Of a stretch of 64,000 nucleotides of DNA, positions 9,416 through 17,494 are shown one piece after another. The notes beneath the pieces are model-generated. The model saw nothing but the letters and a program-made list of their open reading frames with translations, searched no databases and was not told the DNA's origin. The translations under genes were made by a program, and so were the position numbers. The DNA is from Ruegeria_C sp041537905 (GTDB lineage Bacteria; Pseudomonadota; Alphaproteobacteria; Rhodobacterales; Rhodobacteraceae): the NCBI RefSeq assembly GCF_041537905.1, contig NZ_JBGRUO010000020.1, positions 43,955 through 107,954 on the forward strand. Direction: 5' to 3'. Position 1 is the stretch's first letter; every line of letters starts with the position of its first letter.

Positions 9416-11784
9416 CATCCAGCACATCCGCGCCCGCGCCGCCGAACAGAGCGTCATCCTCGCCGCCGCCGCGCAGCGTGTCATCGCCATCACCGCCGAA
9501 GATGGTGTCATTGCCCGCCCCGGCCCAGAGCGCGTCTGCGCCGTCGCCACCGGCCAGCGTATCCTCACCGTTGCCACCGAAGATGGTGTCATCATCCGCA
9601 TCGCCCCAGAGCGCGTCCGCATCGTCGCCACCGCGCAGCGTGTCCGTACCGTTGCCGCCGAAGAGCCTGTCATTGCCGCTGCCGCCGCTCAGCGCGTCGT
9701 CGCCGACATTGCCTTTGAGCTCGTCTTCGCCCGCGCCACCCTCGAGCGTATCATTGCCGACCTCGCCCCGCAGGGAATCCTCTCCGGCACCGCCCTGCAT
9801 CAGGTCGTCGTCCGCGCCGCCCTTCAGATAGTCATTGCCCTCGCCGCCTTCCAGTGTGTCGCTACCGCTGCCGCCGCTCAGAGAGTCATCGCCGTCGCCG
9901 CCTTCCAGCGTGTCGCTACCGTTGCCGCCGCTCAGATAGTCATCGCCGTCGCCGCCCTCCAGCGTGTCGCTACCGTTGCCGCCATAGAGCCTGTCGCGCC
10001 CGTTCCCGCCCTCAAGCAGGTCCGTGCCAATATAGCCACTGATCTCGTCATGGCCCTGGCCACCTCGTAGGATGTCGTTGCCCTCACCGCCAGACAGGGT
10101 ATCATCGCCCCCCTCACCCCAGAGCGTATCATTGCCGGCCTCGCCGGACAGGGAGTCCTCGCCCTCCCAGCCGACTAGCCGGTCATGGTCTGCGCCGCCC
10201 AACAGGGTGTCGTTGCCATAGCCACCAAACAGCGTGTCCTGTCCGCCCTGGCCCAGCAGGGAATCGTCGCCGTTTCCACCTTTGAGAAGGTCGCTGCCGT
10301 CGCCACCCTCGGCCCGATCCGCACCTTCGCCGCCGATCAGGGTATCATCGCCCCCTTCGCCTTCGAGCGTATCATTGCCAGCCTCGCCGGACAGGGAGTC
10401 CTCTCCCTCCCAGCCGACTAGCCGGTCATGGTCTGCGCCGCCCAACAGGGTGTCGTTGCCATAGCCACCAAACAGCGTGTCCTGTCCGCCCTGGCCCAGC
10501 AGGGAATCGTCGCCGTTTCCACCTTTGNNNNNNNNNNGTGCTGGCCGATCAGCCGACGCCGGCCTCGCCGGACAGCGAATCCTCGCCCTCCCAGCCGACT
10601 AGCCGGTCGTGGTCTGCGCCGCCCAACAGGGTGTCGTTGCCATTGCCGCCAAAGAGCGCGTCCTCGCCACCCTGGCCCAGCAGGGTGTCGTCGCCGTTTC
10701 CACCTTTGAGAAGGTCGCTGCCGTCGCCGCCGTCGGCCCGATCCGCACCTTCGCCGCCGATCAGGGTATCATCGCCCCCCTCTCCCCAGAGCGTATCATT
10801 GCCGGCCTCGCCGGACAGGGAATCCTCGCCCTCCCAGCCGACTAGCCGGTCGTGGTCTGCGCCGCCCAACAGGGTGTCGTTGCCATTGCCGCCAAAGAGC
10901 GTGTCCTCGCCACCCTGGCCCAGCAGGGTGTCGTCGCCGTTTCCGCCTTTGAGCGTGTCCTGGCTGTCACCACCTTCCAGCCTGTCATTTCCAGCGTTGC
11001 CTTCGAGCTGATCGCGCTGGCCGGTGCCCAGCAGAGTGTCTGCCCCGGCGGTGCCGGTGAACCGCGTTTGCGAGACCAGATCGCCAATGTCAAAAGTTCC
11101 GTCCGTCAGGTGGATACGTTCGATATCCCGGAGCGTGTCAGTGCCCTGTGAGGACCGGATGGTGAATGTGTTGTTAAACTGGGTGACCGTGACATTTGCG
11201 CGCGACAGGCCATCGTAATGCGCCGTGTCGATACCCGGGCCGCCGCCCAGGGCGTCACTTCCGGCACCGCCATTCAGCGTGTCGTTGCCGCTGCCGCCGA
11301 ACAGCGTGTCATTGCCCGCATTGCCCCGGATCAGGTCATTGCCTCCATACCCGCTGATCATGTCATCGGAGGCGGACATCTCGAACGTGTCATTGCCGGA
11401 CAGGGCGTTGGCGATGACGGCCCTGTCGTCAGTCAAGGATGTCGTCAGGGCGGCCCGATAGACGTCCGCGGCATCCAGGCTGACACCGGTCAGAAACCAG
11501 TCATCATAAAGCTGGCCCTGGAAGAGGATCAACTCACCGATGAAGTTAATCTCGCCGCTGTCGGCCAGGGTGCGGGAGCCATCCAACCCGATGTTCGAGC
11601 CGGCAAACACGACGGCTCTGGGGAAATCGCCGGCATATTCGACAAGCAGCAGGTCGTCGTAAGTCACGCCTTGGAACTCAAAATCCGAATTTTCCGCAAA
11701 GAGCGTATCCGTATGATCCCGGATTAGGGTGTTCAGATCGAAGTTATTAATGTCGAACGCAAAATAGGCCGTAAGCTGGGCCAT
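9153..11784 (-). CDS. RTX calcium-binding protein, interrupted by an assembly gap
   Basis: One gene shown as two frames, 10549-11784 (N-terminal) and 9153 to the gap (C-terminal), joined across ten Ns at 10528-10537. Residues 1 to about 150 form an unrecognised head (MAQLTAYFAFDINNFD...). It continues with RTX repeats, a linker of the metalloprotease-type kind (DTLRDIERIHLTDGTFDIGD), a long run of 81-residue RTX modules and the shared C-terminal cassette. ATG 11784 has GGAGA upstream. The two frames differ by one base; inserting 62 bases at the gap, as one 243-bp repeat period requires, restores a continuous frame of about 897 residues. The break is therefore an artefact and not a mutation. 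Export through the local type I system is inferred. Confidence 0.8.
10100..10950 (-). repeat. Tandem 243-bp (81-residue) RTX modules
   Basis: The marker ccgactagccggt recurs at 10171, 10414, 10595 and 10838. Spacings are 243, 181 (across the gap) and 243 bp. Each full unit encodes nine nonapeptides in a fixed order (for example DHDRLVGWEGEDSLSGEAGN, then GADRA(D/E)GGDGSDLLKGG). Copies are almost identical in DNA, which implies very recent duplication or gene conversion. The true copy number is uncertain because the gap lies in the array. Confidence 0.85.
10528..10537. other. Assembly gap (10 N) inside an RTX array
   Basis: Ten Ns. The flanks match successive 243-bp units. The first ~20 bases to the right (10538-10557) do not match the equivalent part of other units and look like a poor contig end. 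Comparison with an intact unit indicates that 96 bases should lie where 34 are shown. Confidence 0.95.
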
Positions 11785-11913
11785 GAACTCTGTCTCCTGC
11801 TAATATACAATCCCCGGTGGATTCGAATGGAAGCCATATGTGTCTATCGTGGCAAAATCAGGGATTTTAAAGTCTGTTTTGACGTCAATTGCGCAGGAGT
11901 GGCGTATTTGCCG

Positions 11914-11943
11914 AAAAAAATGGCCCGGACGCGGAATCCGGGC
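11914..11943 (-). terminator. Rho-independent terminator of the CAP-RTX gene
   Basis: Read on the minus strand, the stem gcccgg/ccgggc (11923-11928 with 11938-11943) is followed by seven Ts (plus-strand As at 11914-11920). It lies about 85 bp beyond the stop at 12027. A second hairpin without a T run (cgccaatgccc/gggcattggcg) lies between them at about 11959-11993. Confidence 0.75.
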
Positions 11944-12026
11944 TGTTGCTGGTATCATCGCCAATGCCCTGGCGCAGGCTCGGGGCATTGGCGGTCAGGA
12001 ATGTGCCGGGTCTGTCCCGCGCTGCG

Positions 12027-12290
12027 TCAGAAGATGAAGTCTCCGGCATCCAGCGACCCTTCGGCCACGCCCACGAGCGTCATCGTGTTGCCCAGCCCGT
12101 CGCTGATCACTGCCCTGCTACCGCCCGACAGGTGATTGGCCTGCAGGTCGGCGAAGCCGGTGATCGAACCCACGCCGCTCAGGTCGATCCGGTCGCCAGC
12201 CCCGAAGCCGATCACCTGATCGGCTCCGCCCGAGAAGACCAGAACATCCGCATCCGCGCCGCCGCGCAGCGTGTCGTTGCCCGCGCCGCC
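12027..12290 (-). repeat. Shared C-terminal export cassette, copy 3
   Basis: Near-identical to 4663-4929 and 9153-9415, with a few substitutions (for example SGGADQVIGFGAGDRID). It attaches here to a CAP head, showing the cassette is independent of the N-terminal domain. Confidence 0.8.
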
Positions 12291-13214
12291 GAACAGGGTG
12301 TCGCTGTCGGCACCGCCATAGAGCAGGTCGTTGCCATTGCCACCCTTGAGGTTGTCGCGGCCATCGCTGCCGCCCAGCGTATCATTGCCGCCGCCACCAA
12401 AGATCGTGTCATTTCCACCATGTGCCCAGAGCGCATCGGCACCGTTGCCGCCGCTGATCATGTCATTGCCGCTGCCGCCGCGGATTACGTCTCTGCCGTT
12501 GCCGCCGCCGAGCTGGTCGTCGCTGCCGCCGCCCTCAAGCTTGTCGTTGCCGTCCCCGCCCCAAAGCGTGTCGCGGCCATCGCCACCCTCCAGAGAGTCG
12601 TTTCCAGTCTTGCCGTTCAGCGTATCGTTGCCGCCCTGGCCGACCAGACGGTCGTTACCAGCGCTGCCGGTGAGGGTGTTTGCGCCGCCATTGCCATAGA
12701 GTACCAGATCCTGCGGCGGTTGGGGGTCGCCGCCACCGCCGCCACTGCCGCCGCCATTATCGATCTGCAGTGGCGCGCCGGTGCGGGCGAAGTTTTGGGT
12801 GACCATCACCGCGTCCCAGCCGTTGTAATTGCCGCGTTCGATGCCGATACCGATCACTTCGAAATTCGGGTTCAGGATGTTGGCGCGATGGCCCGGGCTG
12901 TTCATCAGCCCCTCATGCAGGTCGGCGACGTCATCTGCGATGCCGGTGGCGCCGCGCTCGCTCTGCCAGGCGATGTTTTCGCCCCAGGTCCAGCTGCCGG
13001 AGAACTGAAAGCCCGCATCCCGCATCCGGTCGCCGGGGCTGGAGCCGTCCTGTCCGGTATGCGAGAAGAAATCCTGCTCCAGCATGTCTTCGCTGTAATC
13101 TTCTGCTGAATCGTTCAGACGCAGCTCCAGTTGCAGCGGATCGACGCCCGCCCTTGCGCGTTCCTGGTTGATCAGATCCAGCATCAACCGTTCGAATGAA
13201 TCTGCCTGTGACAT
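12027..13214 (-). CDS. CAP-domain (SCP/TAPS) RTX protein
   Basis: A 395-residue protein. Residues 1 to about 140 form a CAP domain (PF00188 type): LINQERARAGVDPL, GENIAW, and the signature LMNSPGHRANILNPNF followed by GIGI. After a Gly-rich linker near 155 come RTX nonapeptides, then the shared C-terminal cassette ending GDFIF. CAP domains occur in secreted proteins across bacteria, with roles from lipid binding to peptidoglycan or host interaction; the precise activity is not predictable. ATG 13214 is chosen because GAGGAG lies 7 bases upstream; the frame extends to 13268 without a ribosome site. A 16-bp inverted repeat at 13283-13298 sits in the upstream gap. Export by the nearby type I system is inferred from the tail. 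Confidence 0.85.
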   Translation of the reverse strand: MSQADSFERLMLDLINQERARAGVDPLQLELRLNDSAEDYSEDMLEQDFFSHTGQDGSSPGDRMRDAGFQFSGSWTWGENIAWQSERGATGIADDVADLHEGLMNSPGHRANILNPNFEVIGIGIERGNYNGWDAVMVTQNFARTGAPLQIDNGGGSGGGGGDPQPPQDLVLYGNGGANTLTGSAGNDRLVGQGGNDTLNGKTGNDSLEGGDGRDTLWGGDGNDKLEGGGSDDQLGGGNGRDVIRGGSGNDMISGGNGADALWAHGGNDTIFGGGGNDTLGGSDGRDNLKGGNGNDLLYGGADSDTLFGGAGNDTLRGGADADVLVFSGGADQVIGFGAGDRIDLSGVGSITGFADLQANHLSGGSRAVISDGLGNTMTLVGVAEGSLDAGDFIF

Positions 13215-13412
13215 TTCAGTGCTCCTCTGCCTGCCGGGGGGATGGCACGGGCCACCCGGCCGGCGCAATCGGGCCGGAATTTGCGGGAAATATCCCGCTC
13301 ATATCGGGCGTGGGCTTGGCAGGAATTTGCCGCAAATGCGGCCTTTCCGCCTGGCGGCAGAGGATTGCGCACAGAGGTTGGGAAAAACGGCCGGAACGCG
13401 CCGGGGTCCGGT

Positions 13413-14588
13413 TCAGTCGGCGCTGAACAGATCGCGGGTAAAGACCTTCTGCACCACATTGGTCAGTTCCGGTGCGTGGCGGTTGGCGATGATCAGGTCG
13501 GCCTCTGCCTTGAAGTGATTGAGGTCGCGGATGACGGTCGAGCCGAAGAAGTCGCGCTCTTTCAGCGCCGGTTCATAGACGATGACTTCGATCCCCTTGG
13601 CCTTGATCCGTTTCATGATCCCCTGCACCGAGCTTTGCCGGAAATTGTCCGAGCCGGTCTTCATCACCAGCCGGTAGATGCCGACCGTGCTTGGTGCGCG
13701 GGCGATGATCTGGTCGGCGATGAAATCCTTGCGGGTACGATTGGCGGCGACGATGGCCTGCATCAGGTTTTGCGGCACATTGGCGTAATTGGCCAGCAAC
13801 TGCTTGCTGTCCTTGGGCAGGCAATAGCCGCCATAACCGAAGGAGGGGTTGTTGTAATGGGTGCCGATGCGCGGATCCAGCCCGACCCCCTCGATGATCT
13901 GGCGCGGGTCCAGGTCATGGGCCAACGCATAGCTGTCAAGCTCGTTGAAATAGGCCACCCGCATGGCGAGATAGGTATTGGCGAACAGCTTGACCGCCTC
14001 GGCCTCGGACGGCCCGGTGAGCAGGATCGGCACGTTCTCATCCAGCGCGCAATCGGCCAGAAGATCGGCAAAGCGCTGACCCCGCGCCGAGGGTTCACCC
14101 ACCACGATGCGCGACGGGTGCAGGTTGTCATAAAGCGCGCGGCCCTCGCGCAGAAACTCGGGGCTGAACAGAATCCGGTCGCTGCCCAGCCGTTCGCTCA
14201 GATCGCGGGTGAAGCCCACGGGAATGGTCGACTTGATCACGATCACCGCATCCGAATTCAGCTCAAGCGCCTGTTCGATCACCGTCTCGACCGTGGACGT
14301 GTCGAAGAAATTGGTGGTCGGGTCGTAATTGGTCGGGGTCGCCACGATGATGTAATCGGCCCCCTCAAAGGCTTCGGCCGGGTCGGTGGTGGCGCGCAGG
14401 TCCAGCTCTTCCTCGGCCAGGTATTGTTCCAGCTCCGGGTCGATGATCGGGTTCTGGCGGGCATTGAGCATCGCCACCCGCTCGGTGCTGACATCCAGCG
14501 CCGTGACACTGTGTTTGCGCGACAGCAAAACCGCGTTTGACAGCCCGACATAGCCGATTCCAACAACGGCAATCTTTGACTTACCCAT
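13413..14588 (-). CDS. ugd: UDP-glucose 6-dehydrogenase
   Basis: A 391-residue nucleotide-sugar dehydrogenase, the usual length of the short bacterial class. The NAD-binding loop is IAVVGIGYVGLSNAVLL at residues 5-21. The conserved active-site Cys lies in GYGGYCLPKDSKQL at about residue 258; IKSTIPVGFT and FSPEFLREG are also family motifs. It oxidises UDP-glucose to UDP-glucuronate in the cytoplasm, supplying an acidic precursor for exopolysaccharide; galU at 33.8-34.7 kb would feed it. It is monocistronic as far as can be seen, with 142 bp to the Wzi-like gene upstream. A UDP-GlcNAc or GDP-mannose substrate is less likely, since the closest match by eye is to UDP-glucose enzymes, but specificity is not proven. 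Confidence 0.88.
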   Translation of the reverse strand: MGKSKIAVVGIGYVGLSNAVLLSRKHSVTALDVSTERVAMLNARQNPIIDPELEQYLAEEELDLRATTDPAEAFEGADYIIVATPTNYDPTTNFFDTSTVETVIEQALELNSDAVIVIKSTIPVGFTRDLSERLGSDRILFSPEFLREGRALYDNLHPSRIVVGEPSARGQRFADLLADCALDENVPILLTGPSEAEAVKLFANTYLAMRVAYFNELDSYALAHDLDPRQIIEGVGLDPRIGTHYNNPSFGYGGYCLPKDSKQLLANYANVPQNLMQAIVAANRTRKDFIADQIIARAPSTVGIYRLVMKTGSDNFRQSSVQGIMKRIKAKGIEVIVYEPALKERDFFGSTVIRDLNHFKAEADLIIANRHAPELTNVVQKVFTRDLFSAD

Positions 14589-14730
14589 AACTAACTACCC
14601 CTCACACACTTCTGGCACTCTCTTGCGGGAAGTCAAAGCACAGACCGGCCCCGTCAACAAGAAGCATCGCCCTTTCGCGCAGGCACTGTTGCAGCCTGTT
14701 CCACGGCGGGGCAGGGGCGGGGTCTCTGTT

Positions 14731-16059
14731 TCAGAATGCGACTGAAAGCCCGAGCCCGGCGCGCAGCCCTTCCTTCATATCGGCCGTGTCCAGATCAAAG
14801 CCCTGATAGGCGATGATCCCGTCCACCCGCAGCCGATCGAATTGCTTGCCGATCCCGATCGTGGCCAGCGTACCGCTCTGGCGGTCGCTGCTGAGCCGGT
14901 GATCGGGGTCGGAATCGGCGTTGACCAGGTAATGCCCGACACTCCAGTTGAGATCGAAATCGGCAAAGTCGTGGCTGACATAAAGGTTGGTGGACTGGCC
15001 TTCGGTATCAACTGCCGCGCCCAGCACCACGCCCTTGTTGGCGTAGGAATAGATATTGTTGTTATAGGCCGAATTCGGCCCGCAGAACCCCGAACTGGAG
15101 GTATCGGTGCGGGTGTCCACGGTCTCCAGCGTGGCGATGGTGGGCACGCCGAAAAGCTGCGTGCTCAGCTCGGCACCGGCCATGTAGAAGGTGCAGGAAG
15201 GCAGCCCGCCCGACTCGTCCTCGCCCGCGATCTGGCCATAAAAGCGCAGATTGCTGTCCTGGATATCGAACCCGTAGGACAGGCCCAGCCCGGCCAGCTG
15301 GTTGGCATCCGACGAGGGTCCCGAATTGGTATTGCCGATCAGCACGTCCCAGAAGGTGCCGAGGCTGCGCGAAAACCCTTCGCCACCCCATTGCGCGGTG
15401 CGGATGATCTCGATCTCCAGCCCTTTCACCGGCCGGATGGCCAGGCGCATCCCCATGAACAGCGCATCATCGGGCTGCCCGGAATCATCGGTGGTGCCGA
15501 CAAGGAACTCACCATCCCAGGGTCCCAGCCATTTCAGCACCGGCACGTCAAAGGCGGTGGGGGTGGTCTTGGCGATCGAAACCGCATGCATCGCGGGCGC
15601 ATTGCGCGACAGGAACAGCGAACTGTAGCGCGACGGCCCCCAGTTGCGCAGCTTCTTGGCGACCCCGATCTCGGCCGTGTCCTGGGCAAAGCTGTAGGCC
15701 AGTTCATAGCGCGGGATGGTGCTGTCGCGGCCATGCTGCAGATGCGCGGCGGTGATGTCGAAATGGAGCTGCCCAAAATCACGCTGATAGCGGATCGCGG
15801 CGGAATTGAAGGCCAGATCGCCATAGCGTTCGCTCAACCCGATGAAAGGATCGGTGATGGCGCCGCCGTAAAAGCTCAGCCCCGGCCCCTCTGGCCCCAT
15901 TTCCTGCTGTGCGTGCGCCGGGTTCGGGGCGGCCCCCAGAACCGCCAGCGCCGCAGCGGCCCCCGCCAGCCAGCGGCGAGCCTGCCCGGTCTGTAAAAGG
16001 GACGGGGCGGTGGCGCTTTTGCTGCGCGACCGGGTGCTCAACACGCACGGCGTCATCAT
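14731..16059 (-). CDS. Wzi-family capsule assembly outer-membrane protein
   Basis: A 442-residue protein with a long basic leader and a hydrophobic signal core (RRWLAGAAAALAVLGAA) followed by an AHAQ cleavage site near residue 50. The rest is alternating amphipathic beta-strands ending in VAF, a typical outer-membrane barrel terminus. Motifs such as KKLRNWGPSRYSSLFLS and the MRLAIRPVKGLEIEI region resemble the Caps_assemb_Wzi family, whose Escherichia member binds capsule at the cell surface. It would anchor or organise the exopolysaccharide outside the cell. It is divergent from the LuxR-type gene. Two adjacent ATGs (16059, 16056) are possible starts, neither with a clear ribosome site. Confidence 0.8.
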   Translation of the reverse strand: MMTPCVLSTRSRSKSATAPSLLQTGQARRWLAGAAAALAVLGAAPNPAHAQQEMGPEGPGLSFYGGAITDPFIGLSERYGDLAFNSAAIRYQRDFGQLHFDITAAHLQHGRDSTIPRYELAYSFAQDTAEIGVAKKLRNWGPSRYSSLFLSRNAPAMHAVSIAKTTPTAFDVPVLKWLGPWDGEFLVGTTDDSGQPDDALFMGMRLAIRPVKGLEIEIIRTAQWGGEGFSRSLGTFWDVLIGNTNSGPSSDANQLAGLGLSYGFDIQDSNLRFYGQIAGEDESGGLPSCTFYMAGAELSTQLFGVPTIATLETVDTRTDTSSSGFCGPNSAYNNNIYSYANKGVVLGAAVDTEGQSTNLYVSHDFADFDLNWSVGHYLVNADSDPDHRLSSDRQSGTLATIGIGKQFDRLRVDGIIAYQGFDLDTADMKEGLRAGLGLSVAF

Positions 16060-16391
16060 GGAATATGGCCTGTTTAGGTTGCTGCCTAGGGTTATGGAAT
16101 CGTTAGATCATAGCCATCACAGAGAATCAATTCGGCGTGGGATCAGGGTCGGTTCGGGGCGGTAAAAGGCGAATAATCGCTAAAGTGGTTAGGGGTTCGA
16201 AAGTACAACCTGTAAATCAAAACAGTCATAGGAATTTCCCGCCCATTATCCACGTATTGGAAATTATGGCACAAGTTCCACTTTGAGAGAGAACCACTTG
16301 CTTGTTCGGTTCTCGGCTCCTTGTTAGGCTCGTTGGACGTTTTTAAGACAAGTTTTTTGTAGTGTGATTGGTTTAGGGGTGCTGGGGGGAC
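16060..16391. promoter_or_regulatory. Divergent control region, wzi-like gene and luxR-type gene
   Basis: This 332-bp region lies between two outward-facing genes and must carry both promoters. It is AT-richer than the flanks between about 16180 and 16380. I see no clear dyad or -35/-10 pair. No RNA gene is apparent. Confidence 0.4.
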
Positions 16392-17483
16392 ATGTGTGCG
16401 GTTCATACCGATTTGGGAAGAGATGACTGTCGTGTAAAAATGGCGGAGCGGCTGGCCTGTACCGCCAATGTCAGCGCGGCGTGTCTGGGGATAGTGGACC
16501 TGTCCAGCCAGCATCTGGTGGATGTCTGGGTCGGGCGGGGAAAGGCCGGTTCGGATCTGCTTCTGAGCGATACGGCGGATCTGGTTTCTGATAAAGTGAA
16601 GACATTCCTGTCCCAACGGCAGGCTCGCCCCGCGAATACGCGCGCGCGCGCGCTCAGGGCTGCAAAGGGCGACAGCGAAACCTGGCTGCGCTCGCACCGC
16701 TATCTGATCGGCATTGGCGCGCAGGTGGGGAATTTTGCGCCAATGGCCGCCTTCGTGAATGGTGCGATCGGCTCGGCGAGCCGACCCGAATTGCAGCATC
16801 TGGCGCGGATTGGGCTGACCTATGCTGAGCAATTGCGCAATGAGCGGGCCGAGGTCGAAGCGGCAGGCGGCCTGAACGGCCTGCAAACCCAGATTCCCGA
16901 CATCATCCTGGGCAGCCTGTCCTTCGGGGTTGCCGTGTCGGATGCCAGTGGTGGTCTGCGCTACATGACCAGCCTGGCCAAGACATGGCTGGATGAGAAT
17001 GACGAGCTGCATGTGGCGCATGACCGGCTGGCCGGTGGTTTGCCACAGAACCAGAAAGCGCTACAGGCTGCTTTGAGCGCGGCGACCGGGACACCGGGAC
17101 AGGTCTCGGTGGTGCAACTGGGCGGTGCGGAAAACCTGCCCAAGACGGTCATCGTGATGCCGGTCAGCCAGTCGCCCGGCCTGGCGCTGGTCGTATTCGG
17201 CCATACCCAGGGGGACCGGGCGTTGCGCGATCTGATGCTTGAGACGATGGGGCTGACGGTGGCCGAGCGGCAATTGGCCAAACAGCTTCTGGCGGGCAAA
17301 TCCCTGGCGGCGGCGGCTGAGGAAAACAACCTCACGATCTCTACCGCGCGCAGCTATCTGAAACGGATCTTCGCCAAGACCGGCAGCCACCGGCAGAGCC
17401 AGTTCATCACGCTCTATCACCAGCTGATGCCACCGCTGCGGGTCGCAACGCAGCCCCGGTCCGGTCCCGAGCGGCAACAGTGA
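16392..17483 (+). CDS. LuxR-family HTH transcriptional regulator
   Basis: A 363-residue protein. Residues about 287-345 form a LuxR/GerE-type helix-turn-helix: LTVAERQLAKQLLAGKSL, then the recognition part NNLTISTARSYLKRIFAKTG. The N-terminal 280 residues resemble a PAS- or GAF-like sensor region with no recognised ligand motif; it is not the autoinducer-binding domain of quorum-sensing LuxR. Alphaproteobacterial regulators of this shape often control surface polymers, but the target here is unknown. It faces away from the Wzi-like gene, which makes that gene a natural candidate target. Start ATG 16392 follows a GGGGGGA too closely; ATG 16440 is an alternative. It converges with the ligase gene, 11 bp between stops. 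Confidence 0.8.
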   Translation: MCAVHTDLGRDDCRVKMAERLACTANVSAACLGIVDLSSQHLVDVWVGRGKAGSDLLLSDTADLVSDKVKTFLSQRQARPANTRARALRAAKGDSETWLRSHRYLIGIGAQVGNFAPMAAFVNGAIGSASRPELQHLARIGLTYAEQLRNERAEVEAAGGLNGLQTQIPDIILGSLSFGVAVSDASGGLRYMTSLAKTWLDENDELHVAHDRLAGGLPQNQKALQAALSAATGTPGQVSVVQLGGAENLPKTVIVMPVSQSPGLALVVFGHTQGDRALRDLMLETMGLTVAERQLAKQLLAGKSLAAAAEENNLTISTARSYLKRIFAKTGSHRQSQFITLYHQLMPPLRVATQPRSGPERQQ

Positions 17484-17494
17484 TCCTGCCGGGC

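Noticed and set aside
10528..10561. Frameshift splitting the third RTX gene into two genes
   Set aside because: The break coincides with Ns inside a tandem array, and one 243-bp period restores the frame.
10100..10950. CRISPR-like regular repeats
   Set aside because: Spacing follows 27-bp and 243-bp coding periods with nonapeptide translation; there are no unique spacers, leader or cas genes.
16143..17021. Minus-strand open frame opposite the LuxR-type gene
   Set aside because: It overlaps the HTH gene and its promoter region and shows no motif; the plus-strand gene has a clear LuxR-type HTH.
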